The notes beneath the pieces are model-generated. The model saw only the letters and a program-made list of their open reading frames with translations, was not told the origin of the DNA and did not search any database. From Amylostereum areolatum (lineage: Eukaryota > Basidiomycota > Agaricomycetes > Russulales > Stereaceae), in NCBI GenBank assembly GCA_012932865.1, contig SAXG01000050.1, positions 248,001 through 312,000 on the forward strand: DNA of 64,000 nt. The letters run 5' to 3'. Positions 53,985-64,000 of the stretch are shown in pieces. Within the stretch, counting starts at the first letter, position 1, and every line of letters begins with the position of its first letter. Both the position numbers and the translations under genes were made by a program.

Positions 53985-55953
53985 GATGGTCGACTCGGAG
54001 GAATACCAGAAGAGGGTCAAGACGGACTTTTCTCCGCCTAAGGTGGGCTTTGCTTCGGCGACGTTGTCCGGGTTTGACTATGGTACAATGATTTGACTTG
54101 TTCAGGTAACACTCGCAGAGATACACGCCGCGGTGCCGAAGTATCTCTTCCATAAATCGACGAAGAAAGCCTTTTTCTACACCATCCGTACCAGTCTATG
54201 TTCGGTGGTTTTTTACCAGCTGGCGATGAGGATCGATCCGTTTGCATGCCGGCTTCAGCACCTGGGGCTCCCGCGTCTTCTCTCTTTCAGTCTTCGTGCG
54301 ATTCTGTGGGCTACGTATTGTTGGTGGCAAGGCATCGCTTTCGCAGGACTATGGTGCTTAGGTACGTGGTCCGATCTGATCGTTTGATAAAATGCCATCT
54401 CTCGAACGAGGTATCAGGACATGAAGCGGGCCATGGGACTCTCTCTAACCATGACTGGGTGAACCATTGTCTGGGATACCTTTTACACACGGTCAGTCAC
54501 TGAAGGTCTGAAAGCGTCTGCCTACCTTCCATCTGTCCATCCAACATCACAGGTACTTACTCACTCGTCGGTGATTGCAGTTTCTTATGGTGCCCTACTT
54601 CTCTTGGCGGGCAACCCACCACGCCCACCACGTACGTCCTCAACCCCCATTCCCATCTTCCCAGCATCCATCCTATCTAACCTCCAACGCAATTGATTGA
54701 CGGCAAACGATGCGTGTAGAAAGCCGTGGGGTCCATCGAACGCGACGAGAACTATGTGCCCCCCACACGCTCAGACTACGCCCTCCCGCCGGCGTCCAAA
54801 GCTCATGCTCAAGACTACCATGCCGTGTTCGAAGAGACGCCGGCATACACGCTCGGACGGATGCTGCTAATGCAGCTTCTCGGGTGGCAAACCTACCTCC
54901 TTTGCAACACGCTCGGATCGCGCATGTATCCCGCCGGGACGAACGTGAGTCCCCTCTCCTTCCCTCCGGCGTCCGTCATAGAATGCCGTGATGCGCGTTT
55001 GCGGGGATGTGGGTTTGTGGTGCGATGGCGCTCGGATGGCTGAATGGAGAACTTCGTCGACAGCACTTCTCCCCGAACTCGCCTCTGTTCAAGCCGGAGC
55101 AGCGCCGCGGCGTCGTCCTCTCCAACATCGGTTTGTCGATCATGGCCTGTCTCTTGCACCACTGCGCGCGCGCGGTGGGCCCCGCGCACTTTGCCCTAAT
55201 CTACCTCGTGCCCTACCTCGTGCGTCGTTCCCCCGTCTCCCGATTCCCCCTCAACGCTGAAGTGGAATACGGGGAAATGTCGGATGGATGATCGATGACA
55301 GCTTGCGAACCATTGGATCGTGATGCTCACCTTCTTGCACCATTCGGATCCCACCATCCCGCACTACCGCACCCCGCAATGGTCCTTCCTGCGCGGCGCG
55401 CTCGCGACCGTCGACCGACCGCTCCTAGGCTGGGCCGGTCGCTTCTTTCTGCACAACGTACGCCCTCGATCACGACCCCGGCAACACGATGCTGACGCCT
55501 CGACTTCTGCCTCGCGCGCATAGGTATCGCATGACCATATCGCGCACCACCTCTTCTCGAGCATTCCCTTCTGTGCGTGCGGCGTTTGGCTATTTCCCCC
55601 CTCTGGACGTTTCGGCGTGCGTGCGTGCGGGTGCTGACTTCCGGGTTGGGCAGACAACCAGCCCCGCGTGACGGAAATCATACGGCCGATCCTGGGGGAG
55701 GACTACAACTACGACTCCACGGTATGTGCATCACATTCCGCTTCGCTTCTCTTCGGGGGATTGGCGATGACTTACGTGACGCCCTCCCCCTCGCCCCCAT
55801 CGCACGCAGAACACGTTCCGTGCGCTTTACCGCGCGTTCACACAGTGCTGCTTCGTGGAGGAGGAAGAGGCGATCGCGTTCTACAGGAACCGGCGCGGGG
55901 AGGCCGCGAGGCGTGTTGCAGTTGCTGATACGGGGGATAAGGTTGAAAAGTAA
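53985..55953 (+). CDS. FAD2-like fatty acid desaturase/acetylenase-type 2
   Basis: Ten or so exons. ATG 53985 gives MVDSEEYQKRVKTDFSPPK, then VTLAEIHAAVPKYLFHKSTK, membrane helices, GHEAGHGTLSNHDWVNHCLG (box 1), VPYFSWRATHHAHH (box 2), ERDENYVPPTRSDYALPP, TFLHHSDPTIPHYRTPQWSF, GRFFLHN / VSHDHIAHHLFSSIPF (box 3) and YNQPRVTEIIRPILGEDYNY. It ends AVADTGDKVEK, TAA 55951-55953. Similar in plan to desaturase 1 but clearly diverged (HEAGHG instead of HECGHG; HATHHAHH-type second box), so the two are paralogues of different specificity rather than a recent duplication. Product (double or triple bond, position) cannot be read from sequence. The frame is intact. Confidence 0.88.
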
Positions 55954-57193
55954 GGGCGATGCGGCGGCCGTTTGGTAGTATGTATAACACCGTAAACGTA
56001 GATGCATCCTGATTTTCTCCTTGCGTAGTAGGTATGCGCCGTGGTGTACTTATCATGTGTGTAACCCATATCTAATCGCTTCGAGAAGGCACCTTCAGGT
56101 ATCTACCTAACCCGCGATGGCGCTCAGTCTCCCCCCATCTCGTGAGCAGACGAGCAGACGACGTTCACGACATTCCGCACCTCGCCGCCTTCTTGCACCA
56201 TGCAAAACGCCCGCTGAACGCCTGATTATCATCGCGCGACACAGATCCTCCCAGGAAGAATAGCAGGGATGCACGCCGCACTGGCGTGCGTGCAGTCGTG
56301 AGCGCCGTTGTGAAGCTTCATACCGCCTTTCCCGGCGTACCTATTTAATAGAACAAGATTAAAGGAACCAGTCGGCATTCAGTGTGGCGCCCCCCGGAAT
56401 CTTTTGAGAATGTGGGCCGGCGCGCTTCGAACGTAGTACGCCGAGAACCCGGCGGCGTTCAAGACGCCAACTGAGCCTAGGTCGTGCAGTTTATGGGCGT
56501 TCATGGGCGTACCCGCCAGTAATTAGCATGGGAACGTAGGAAGCTTGGATTAAGTGCGTTCTTTGGAGACAGCAGAGTCGCCGTGCTGGACGTCTTCTGG
56601 AACGCTCAGAGAAGAGAAGAGAAGAGACGGGGTGAGAGTGGGGATTTGGGTATGTCAGACGGGCAAAGACGACACGGGGTAAAGATGTGTGGGCGATGAA
56701 AGAAAGAACGTCGACCGCGCATCGTCTCGTTTCTAGTTAGTGAGAAATCGCCGTATGTTTCTGCATAAACGTATCCTTTACCGGACGCTGGTGCGGATCG
56801 ATCGGCGACTCGAGCTGCCGACGACGAGGATCTGCAGTGTGCACAATGCCACAATCGGACAAAGAGCAGACCGAGGATCTGCGGTCCGTTGGCGGGTTTG
56901 GTTCGAGTCTCACTCCGATCGCGAAAAAAACCAGACTCGAATCGCGTGACGAACACGATCTCGAACCGTCGGTCAGACCGCGAACCGAATCGTGGCCTCA
57001 GACTGTCAATAACGACTTTCGGTGCGCGTCGATTGCGCGTCGATGGGCAAGGGCAAACGGCGTTGCGCGTAAATGATAGATACAAGTGGATTTCTACACG
57101 TTGTCCATGTCAGATCGCACGCGGCGAGCCAACGCGCGTGGCGAGGCAGGGCGGGGGCGACTCACAACTACGAATTTCCCAATCCTCCAGCGG
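55954..57193. other. No gene recognised
   Basis: 1.2 kb without a supported exon chain. Contains a 9-bp inverted repeat (TTCGAGTCT 56902-56910 and AGACTCGAA 56933-56941) with a 22-nt loop, inside a stretch with several gaaccg/cgaatc motifs. Confidence 0.4.
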
Positions 57194-57929
57194 TCATTCC
57201 TGCCTATCCAAGAACCCCGCGCCGTTCGCCTTCACCTTTGTGATGAAGCTCTCGTACCACTTTGCGATGAGGCCCATCGGAACGACGCTCTCGGGCGTGA
57301 TCGAGGAGCCGCTCCCGGAAACGAAGCCGGAGACGTAGTTGAAGAGGTGTTTGACGACCTTTTCGGCGAGGAGGGTCGGGTCGGCCAGCGCGGACGGCTT
57401 CGCGACGGTGGAAGGCAAGGCGTTGACCTGGGCCATGATTTGGGGTAGAGGCTCGATGGAGATACCGAGGATGGCTGTCACGTCGGCGTAGTTGTTGTCG
57501 ACGGGAAGAGATGGAGTGCTCGAGAAGGCGGCATGCGGAGAGGTGCTTTGGGAGGAAAACGTGCCTCGGAGACGGAAAATGGCTGAGGGCTTGTCGTTTG
57601 AGAGCCTGAGAAAGAACACGTCGTCAGATGCGAATCCACGCGTGTCGACGGTGAACGGCGAACGCACATCCCCAGCAGCTGAAAGCCTTTCCCCGGCCAA
57701 TGGAAGTGCACCGTTGCGCCATACCCATCGGGAAAGGGCACTGTGACCGGTCGCCGTTAGCACGCTCATCAGACGCAATCGAAAGACCCGCAGACGCACC
57801 TGTGCCGAGGAGGAAGACGCATATGTGGTTTATGGACCCTGCGGCGGGGAGCTCGAACAACGCGTGGGTTTCGTCGACCTGCTGGAGGTTCGTCTGGAGA
57901 AGGCGTCCTGCTACGCAGCAACCGAACAT
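57194..57929 (-). CDS. OPI10: Hikeshi/OPI10 nuclear import factor for Hsp70
   Basis: Carries Hsp70 into the nucleus during heat stress in animals; yeast Opi10 affects inositol regulation. ATG 57929 gives [20 protein letters not shown], then [23 protein letters not shown] / [25 protein letters not shown] / [16 protein letters not shown], ending in [20 protein letters not shown] and [13 protein letters not shown] 57194-57196. Three exons; introns at about 57739-57799 and 57607-57668. Full-length (near 200 residues) and in frame. Confidence 0.92.
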
Positions 57930-58391
57930 GGTCCACAGTCTATAGCGGTTGAGAACGACGGCGATGAAGAAGAGGCGAAGAGCTGAGGGAGGAAAGAAAA
58001 GTGGCGGGCGGGGTCATGGCCATCTGTGACGACATGATCCATCGCGTCGCGTCTCGAAAGATCGAGCGAGCGCGCGTCGCTGCGCTTTGTCCTCCTCCGT
58101 CGTCGCGCGCGCACGTCTTCATCGTCGCCGACGTCGACGTCCACGCAAAGCCTCCTCGCTCGTCTTTTGACATGTCGCCGCGAACGCGTGAACATGGCCC
58201 AGTAACTGCTGCCACTCACGGCGCCCATCATCTCGCGAAAAGCACATGACACTCGAGCTATCCTAATCATCGCCGAAGGGGGGGCTTCGGCCTCGAACAG
58301 TGACCGACCTTCCCAACGCCCGCACGCGACAACCTCCACGTCGTTTTGCAGGACTGACCGCCCTTTCGTTTCCCGTATCCCGAGCCCAAGC
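57930..58391. promoter_or_regulatory. Divergent promoter, OPI10 and hydrolase
   Basis: 462 bp between opposed start codons; no specific element was identified. Confidence 0.4.
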
Positions 58392-59774
58392 ATGCCCGCT
58401 CTGCAATCCGAGACCTTCACCTTCGACGCGCGTCCGCACTATCCGCTCCTCATTCCCGTCACACGCTACTGGAACGAAAGTCTGCACTCTCAGGACGCCG
58501 ACGCGCTCACCTTCGTCCTCGCGCACGGCACGAGCTTTCACAATGAGCACTGGGAACCTGTCCTCGAAGGCCTGTACGATCTCCTCGCCACCTCGATGTC
58601 CATCGGCACCAAAATCCCCAACATCCGCGAGGCGTGGGCGATCGGCTGTCCGAACCACGGAGAGGGCGCGGTGCTCAACGAGGAGACGCTCAAGGAGGGC
58701 TATTCGCCGATCTGTGAGTCGTGGAGCGGGGATGGGGCGAGATGGCGAAGGTTGACGCGAGGACAGTTTCGTGGGACGAGTATGGGACCGCCATACACCT
58801 CGTGCTCGCCGGACGCGGCAAAGGCGTCGACGTCGACTTCTCCACGCGCAACCTCGTCGCCCTGGGCCACTCTATGGGCGCAATTGCGCTGTAAGCTCTC
58901 GTCCATCTCAAGTTGCCCGTCCAAGTTATAACCCACCCCGACGAACTCCAGGATCCTCGCACGCACCCATGCACCCGTCATACGCTGGTCCAAGGCGATC
59001 CTCATCGAGCCCATGTTCGTCCACCCCAAGTTCTACCCCCGGGTCGACGCCATCCTCAGGCTGTCTGCGCCCAAGCGGCGCGACGTGTGGTCCAGCCGAG
59101 AAGAGGCGCGTCAAGCATTCCTCTCCAAGTCGTTTAAGAGCTGGGATCCCCGGCTCGTCGACATATATGCGGTGAGAACCTGTCCTGACCGCCCTACGTT
59201 CCACCTATATTGATCGAGACGACTCGGATTGTCTGGGCAGAAACATGGTCTGCGAGACCTGCCGACGGCGACGTACCCGGATGCGACGGGTGTCACGCTC
59301 AAATGCACCAAGGCCCAGGAAGCGGTGGGCTCTCCTCCCTTACTCATTGTCACGCATGTTCTTAGTATCCCTTTCTCTTCCAGGCGGCCTACAGCGACGT
59401 GCACGGCCGCATGACCGCCCAGAGATATCTGCCCACCTTCTGCACCGACGTCCCAACGCACGCCATCTTCGGTGCCGTTCCCGACATCCTGTTCGTATAC
59501 TTCTCATCCTACTTCTTGTCCGCCTCATTTTCTTTCCATCAGGCCTTCCGAGAACCGGGACTTTCTCGTGAAGGACTTCGCTCAGAACAAGTTCGCGAGC
59601 GTATCTCTCGTCGAGAAGGCGGGCCATCTCGTGAGCGTTCTTCCGTATCATCGATTGTGGCTTGGGGCTGATGCAGACGGGTATGGGAAGGCGGCGCATA
59701 ACAATCCGGACGGTGTGGCCGAGCGCATATACGAGGCGTTGATGAAGAAGGGAAACACGCTGAGCAAGCTTTGA
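58392..59774 (+). CDS. Alpha/beta hydrolase-fold protein
   Basis: ATG 58392 gives MPALQSETFTFDARPHYPLL. Hydrolase features: TFVLAHGTSFHNEHWEPVLE (oxyanion region), NLVALGHSMGAIALILART (GHSMG nucleophile), TDVPTHAIFGAVPDIL and SLVEKAGHLVSVLPYHRLW (His), ending MKKGNTLSKL, TGA 59772-59774. Six exons with short introns, clean frame. The substrate is unknown; related fungal proteins are annotated as esterase- or lipase-like. No signal peptide is evident, so a cytosolic or peroxisomal enzyme is likely; the C-terminal SKL matches a peroxisomal targeting signal type 1. Confidence 0.85.
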
Positions 59775-60205
59775 CGGTTCGCACGATGGACGACCTGACA
59801 GTGCTTTGAAAGTTCCTCAGACAATCTACCGGCTTCTCTACCCTTGTTCGGGTTGCTCAGCCCCGAGTCATTTCAGGCGTTTTCGCGTAGTCCACTAGAA
59901 CTGAATGGCCTAGCGATACTGCCTTATCTTGAAGCGGCGGGCTACCGATTTCTGACCATGTACATACGCTTGGCCATGTAGTGAGATCTCTACGCAAGGG
60001 TTCAGTTGTGGTTCTGTATGGGCATTGGGCACAGCGAGAGGCACCTTGAAGATAAGGGCCTTATAACAAGCCGATGAATCTAATCTATAAGCAATCTCCT
60101 TCTCAGACGCGTCCGCCGCCTGAGTTGACTTGGACTTTGACTTGACCTTGACTATCGCACACCCAACCATACTCAACCTCTGCCACCACTGGAATATCAT
60201 CGAAA
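59775..60205. other. Intergenic, USP-like gene promoter
   Basis: 431 bp, no gene seen. Repeated gacttggactttgacttgac-type sequence at about 60122-60150. Confidence 0.4.
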
Positions 60206-62841
60206 ATGACTTTCTCGGATGGCGACGTCGGGTTTCTCAAGGAAATGATGGGCCCCGATGCCGACCCGGAGCTCGTTCGACGCCTGCTCGAAAAGCACAA
60301 CGGCGACGTCCAAAAAGCCGCGAACGAGCTGCTGAACGAGCCCGATACCACCCAGATGGAGACCGACACGTTCCCGGCAAACTTTGGCGCGCCTCAAAAG
60401 TCGACGACGACGGAGCCCAAGACGCCGCCTCGTAAGTGCACCATAGTCTTACCTTCGTCCGCTTGTCTTATGTCGGACATGCAGCTTCCAAGCCCGTGAT
60501 CGACCTCACTGGAGAGAACGAAGATGCCGACATGACCCGCGCCCTGAAAGCCTCGCTCGAGGGCGCCGGCATTGGTCAAAACGACCCGACCTTTGGACCC
60601 AGCGATCGCGCGCCGGACGAGAACTGGGCGCTCACCGTCCCTTCCAATGTGCTTGCACGTTTCCCCTTCGGATCCGTGCTCGCTGAGTATTCAGCACGTC
60701 TGTGATTCAGGTCGAGCAGCCACCTGCGGGCATCTCTCAGGAAGACCAGTCCCTGAACCAGGCGATCCAAGAGAGCCTCAACTCCACGTACACCCAATTT
60801 GCCAACGAGGAGCTAGAGTCGAAACCGGTGGAAGAGATGGTCAGGATTGACAATCGGCGAGTGATCCCTTGCTTTGAGTATCGAACGAGGCTGATGCTGG
60901 TGGGGATATAGCCCGGTTGCTCTACGACCGACCCAGGCGACGTTCGTATACGCCGCATTTGTCTTGCAAGCCTTATATGCCGTTCCTCAAGTGCGGAGAC
61001 GGCTTGCGCCGTGGAGAGCGGATGCCGACAGTCTCGACGCCCTTGAAGAAGAAGGTTTGCTCTCTACGTTCCTCTCCCGAACACCATCTATTGACCGTTC
61101 GAGATTAGAGTCCATCGCGCATACAGTTCAGGAGTTTTTTGTCAACATGGATCTAGCTGCGCTGTCAGAACTCAACATCGACCGCTTGCTAGAAATAGTC
61201 GGTCTCCAAGGCTCGAGCCGAGGTCCCGATGCACCAGGCGACCTGTCTAGTCGTAGGTGCTCTCGCCCCTCGCTGTCTCAAAATGCTGAACCTTCCTTTC
61301 ATTCAAGGCTTCTACTCGAAACTCACGTTTGCGCTTGAAGGCGTCCTGTTCAAGGACGAAGCAACGCGATCTTCCAAATGGTCAAGGTATTCGGATCGGC
61401 CATCCATCCCATTTTCGATTCTCATCTTCACCCTGCAATAGACTGTTTCACTTCCGACATGGTCCCGCAGACACCCCCGCAGACGCCCAGATCGAAGACA
61501 GGCCCTTCGACTACCGTGTAGACCAGCCGATTGTTCAAGTCGACATCCGTGACGACGAACCGGGCGGGGACCTCCTTTCTAGCCTCTCCCGCCAGCTCAC
61601 GGCCAAAGACGCTGCCCACTGCAGCGTCATTTTTGAGCCCTCGGAAGTCGTCGCCTTCAAACTTCTCCGTCAGGAACTTCCACCTTCCTACTCCGGCGCG
61701 CCATCCCCCCCACGACGGGCGTTCCGGTACCCGAAACACCTCTACCTCGACCAGTTCATGAAGGCAAAGTTCGAACTTGCGAATGAGAAGCGGACCATGC
61801 AGCGCAAATACGCGGAGGACATACGGCTGCTGAACGAGCGCAAAGCGGTCATCCTGCATTCTCAAGTAGGGAGACTTTCCTCGTCTCTCCGCACGGAAGC
61901 GTGGCGTGACCGGGTTGCTGATGTGACGTTCATTTACCGTAGGGCAAAGACAATCTGAAAGACATGCGCTCTGCAGTGCATTACTTTGAGAATGTCGCCA
62001 ACAAGGCGGACGCGGCGCGAAAGCAACAAGTGGAAGCGACCGCAATGGCCCTGCGCAAGATCTTGGTTCGCATGGAGAACCAGGTGGAGAGTGCGTGTTC
62101 TGAAATTCGCCCTGCGTCGTGGTGTCCGTTCTCATGTCTATGCGCTTCCATCATATCCAGCGATCGACAGCGAGATCGCAAAGCTGAAAGCACAATCCGC
62201 GGTGGTGTTTGATGACCCCGAGCTCAAGCAGCACCGCGTTCGTCCATATTCCATATCTCCTGGGCCAGCACCCAACTTACACTGCTCTGGCTTTCCGCAG
62301 TATGATCTCCGCGCGGTTTTAATGCACGACGGCCTCTACGGCCGCAGTCACGTCTACTCCTATGTGCAATCTGAACAGAGATGGTGGTGTACCGTCGACC
62401 ATGCCGTCAACGAGGTGCGCATGCTTCTCCTTTCTAGATCCTCTCCTGTTAACCTCGATGCGACTTCTGCAGGTATCTGAAGATGTCGTCCTCACCGACA
62501 AGGCCGGTCTCCACCTCGGTGCTGGGCCGTACATGCTCATCTATAGCCGTGCCCTGCCCGAGGGAGAGGAAGAAGGACCGCTGCCTTGGCCCAGCGAGTC
62601 TAAGGTGCATTGCTCCCTCGTCCTTCCCGTTCCTCATGGAGCTTATCCACCGCACTTCCCTTCGTAGGACTCGGTTAAACACAACAACAAGCTCTTCATC
62701 CAGCAACTACCCCCAACGGTCGTAGCTGACGTGCGCCAGACCTCGCCCCCGACCTCGCCGGGACCGAGCGATTATGGGACACCTACGTCCAACTTGGACG
62801 ACGCAGTCCCTGTGGAAGAGGAGATGGACCTGAGCCCCTGA
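60206..62841 (+). CDS. UBA-UIM-USP-like protein, probably non-catalytic
   Basis: ATG 60206 (MTFSDGDVGFLKEMMG) opens a UBA-like domain (ELVRRLLEKHNGDVQKAANE). UIM-like helices follow (DADMTRALKASLEG; DQSLNQAIQESLNSTY), as in USP25/28. A USP-fold region comes next: RPVALRPTQATFVYAAFVLQ, LYAVPQVRRRLAPW, FHFRHGPADTPADAQIED, FRYPKHLYLDQFMKAKFELA, long helices (NVANKADAARKQQVEATAMA), and the C-terminal box YDLRAVLMHDGLYGRSHVYS..RWWCTVDHAVNEV with His and Asp in place. It ends VEEEMDLSP, TGA 62839. The Cys-box position (NTCWF in active enzymes) reads ATFVY, so the nucleophile seems absent: perhaps a ubiquitin-binding pseudo-enzyme. A +1 shift lies at CCC 60912-60914 just after an intron. About ten introns. 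Confidence 0.75.
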
Positions 62842-62970
62842 GCTGAACGCACGATGGCGCGCTCCTTGTTGTATTTCTCTACTCCTCAGAGCGACTCGTG
62901 CTGTACATTATGGACAAATGCTGGTTTCGGTTTCGTGCGAGTCCGTGCTCGATGTATCATGTAGTACTTG

Positions 62971-64000
62971 TTATCCCTGGGCCTCCTCACTCCCATACGC
63001 ATTGCTCTTATGCTTCGGTGTAAACGTCCACGACTCAGGCGCGGGCCCCAAGAACATCTCCGAGATCTTGACCCAGTCACGACTGTCCCCACTGGCCAGG
63101 AGGGTTTCTGCACCACACGCATCAGCTCCACGTCTCGCAATCCAAAACGAGACAGAATGAGAAGAGGCTGACCGAGCTCGTTGCGTCCGCGGAAAAGCGG
63201 CGCTCGGTCGTTGATTCGGCCTGGTATGACTTCGAGGAGGCCGAGGGGAACGTATCGGTATTGAAAAGAGAGAGCCTCGCAGAGGTAGCGGCGGGTCGTG
63301 TTCACACCGGCGGTGTCCGTCCCGAAATGACTGTTCGGTGAAAAATGCCAGCCATTGATCAGAGAAGACACAGCGAACGAGACGCGAGGACGCTCACTCT
63401 AATCCGAATTCCGCGTACTAAATCCAGCGACCGTTAGCCGGTATGAAGGGACGACGAAAGGATGGGGACGAGATGACGAACCTTTCGAACCAACTCGAGC
63501 CGTTCGCGCGAGCTGATGTCCCACTCGCGCCGCTCCTTGATTTCGGTGAAGATCCAAGGCTTGATAAGTGCACCGCGTGCGATCATGACGCCGTCCACGC
63601 CGCTCTTCTCGACGCTGGACCAGTAGTCGAGCGAGGAGTAGCAGTCGCCGTTACCGAAGATAGGCAAACGAGGGACTGTGGAAGGGTCAGTGCGAGATGA
63701 TCGGTGTCGAGCAAAAAAAAGACCGACGGTCTTCATCGGCTTCGCGCGCTCGGACGGCATCGACGCATTCCTTGATGTAGCCCCAGTCAGCGAGCTTCGA
63801 GTAGCGCTGCTGTCTTGTACGCCCATGAAGCTACGGTGGCATATGGCTCAATCCAGTTTCCGACCATAAGAAAGGACGTACCGTCATGGTGGCCACGTTC
63901 CACTCTGCGCCTACGCGGGGCATGAGCTTATGGGAGGTGTTTCGGCCTTCCTTCACCCCCGTTCGCAGTTTGACGGTGAGCGGAATCTCGCCGAGGGCGC
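62971..64000 (-). CDS. DUS3: tRNA-dihydrouridine(47) synthase DUS3, 3' part
   Basis: FMN enzyme that reduces U47 of tRNAs. The 5' part lies beyond the window. Reading from 64000: [146 protein letters not shown] and [18 protein letters not shown], ending [10 protein letters not shown] and TAA 62971-62973. Introns at about 63819-63884, 63674-63741, 63405-63487 and 63107-63172. The frame is clean. Convergent with the USP-like gene, only 129 bp between stop codons. Confidence 0.9.

Noticed and set aside
53595..54020. Minus-strand 141-codon frame
   Set aside because: Overlaps the start of desaturase 2, no motif, no splice-supported extension.
56606..57338. Overlapping frames on both strands before OPI10
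   Set aside because: No conserved domain and no exon structure; Arg/Ser-rich chance frames.
1..64000. TAG reassignment (amber codons in exonuclease, Gag and first gene)
   Set aside because: TAG also ends CLF1, HMG-CoA lyase and the copper-fist gene, so it works as a normal stop.
1..64000. CRISPR arrays, rRNA operons, bacterial operons
   Set aside because: No spaced repeats of that kind; intron-rich eukaryotic genes throughout.

Overview
The window looks like nuclear DNA of a mushroom-forming basidiomycete (Agaricomycetes). Housekeeping genes are cut by many short GT-AG introns of about 45-75 nt. The accessory content is typical of that group: a Plavaka-type DNA transposon with a DUF6532-like companion gene, two tyrosine-recombinase retrotransposons, a fungal seven-transmembrane-type gene, a copper-fist regulator and FAD2-like desaturases. 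Coordinates of spliced genes run from the first to the last coding base and include introns.

Layout. 0.2-7.1 kb: an EF-hand/ZZ zinc-finger protein, a mitochondrial-type J-domain protein and a QTRT2-like queuine transferase subunit. 7.3-15.7 kb: two same-strand pieces of a membrane-protein gene, separated by a Plavaka-like element of about 6.7 kb that carries a transposase and a divergent DUF6532-like gene. 16.7-17.2 kb: a decayed second copy of QTRT2. 18.7-23.7 kb: a 3'-5' exonuclease gene with a stop codon at its catalytic glutamate, then the splicing factor CLF1/CRNKL1. 24.9-29.1 kb: retroelement 1 (Gag, RT-RNase H, tyrosine recombinase). 31-41.7 kb: a coiled-coil membrane protein and a divergent copper-fist regulator, then HMG-CoA lyase, alanine aminotransferase and the U3 snoRNP protein RRP9, all three on the minus strand. 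41.8-48.5 kb: retroelement 2, a complete Ngaro-like element with textbook split direct repeats (A1, B1-A2, B2), inserted 81 bp upstream of the RRP9 start codon and 66 bp before an intron-containing tRNA-Ala(CGC). 48.8-56 kb: a lipid neighbourhood of desaturase, acyl esterase and second desaturase. 57.2-64 kb: Hikeshi/OPI10, an alpha/beta hydrolase, a UBA-USP-like protein that seems to lack the catalytic cysteine, and the 3' part of DUS3.

The most unexpected pattern is a series of apparent single-base (+1) insertions inside otherwise well-conserved exons of at least six genes (EF-hand/ZZ, J-protein, QTRT2, CLF1, coiled-coil, HMG-CoA lyase, perhaps also the copper-fist and USP genes). The extra base is usually a T on the coding strand. 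No deletion was seen, and eight other genes read cleanly. This is either a systematic assembly error, real decay, or something less ordinary. RNA reads would decide. All assignments come from reading translated sequence by eye; no database search was run.
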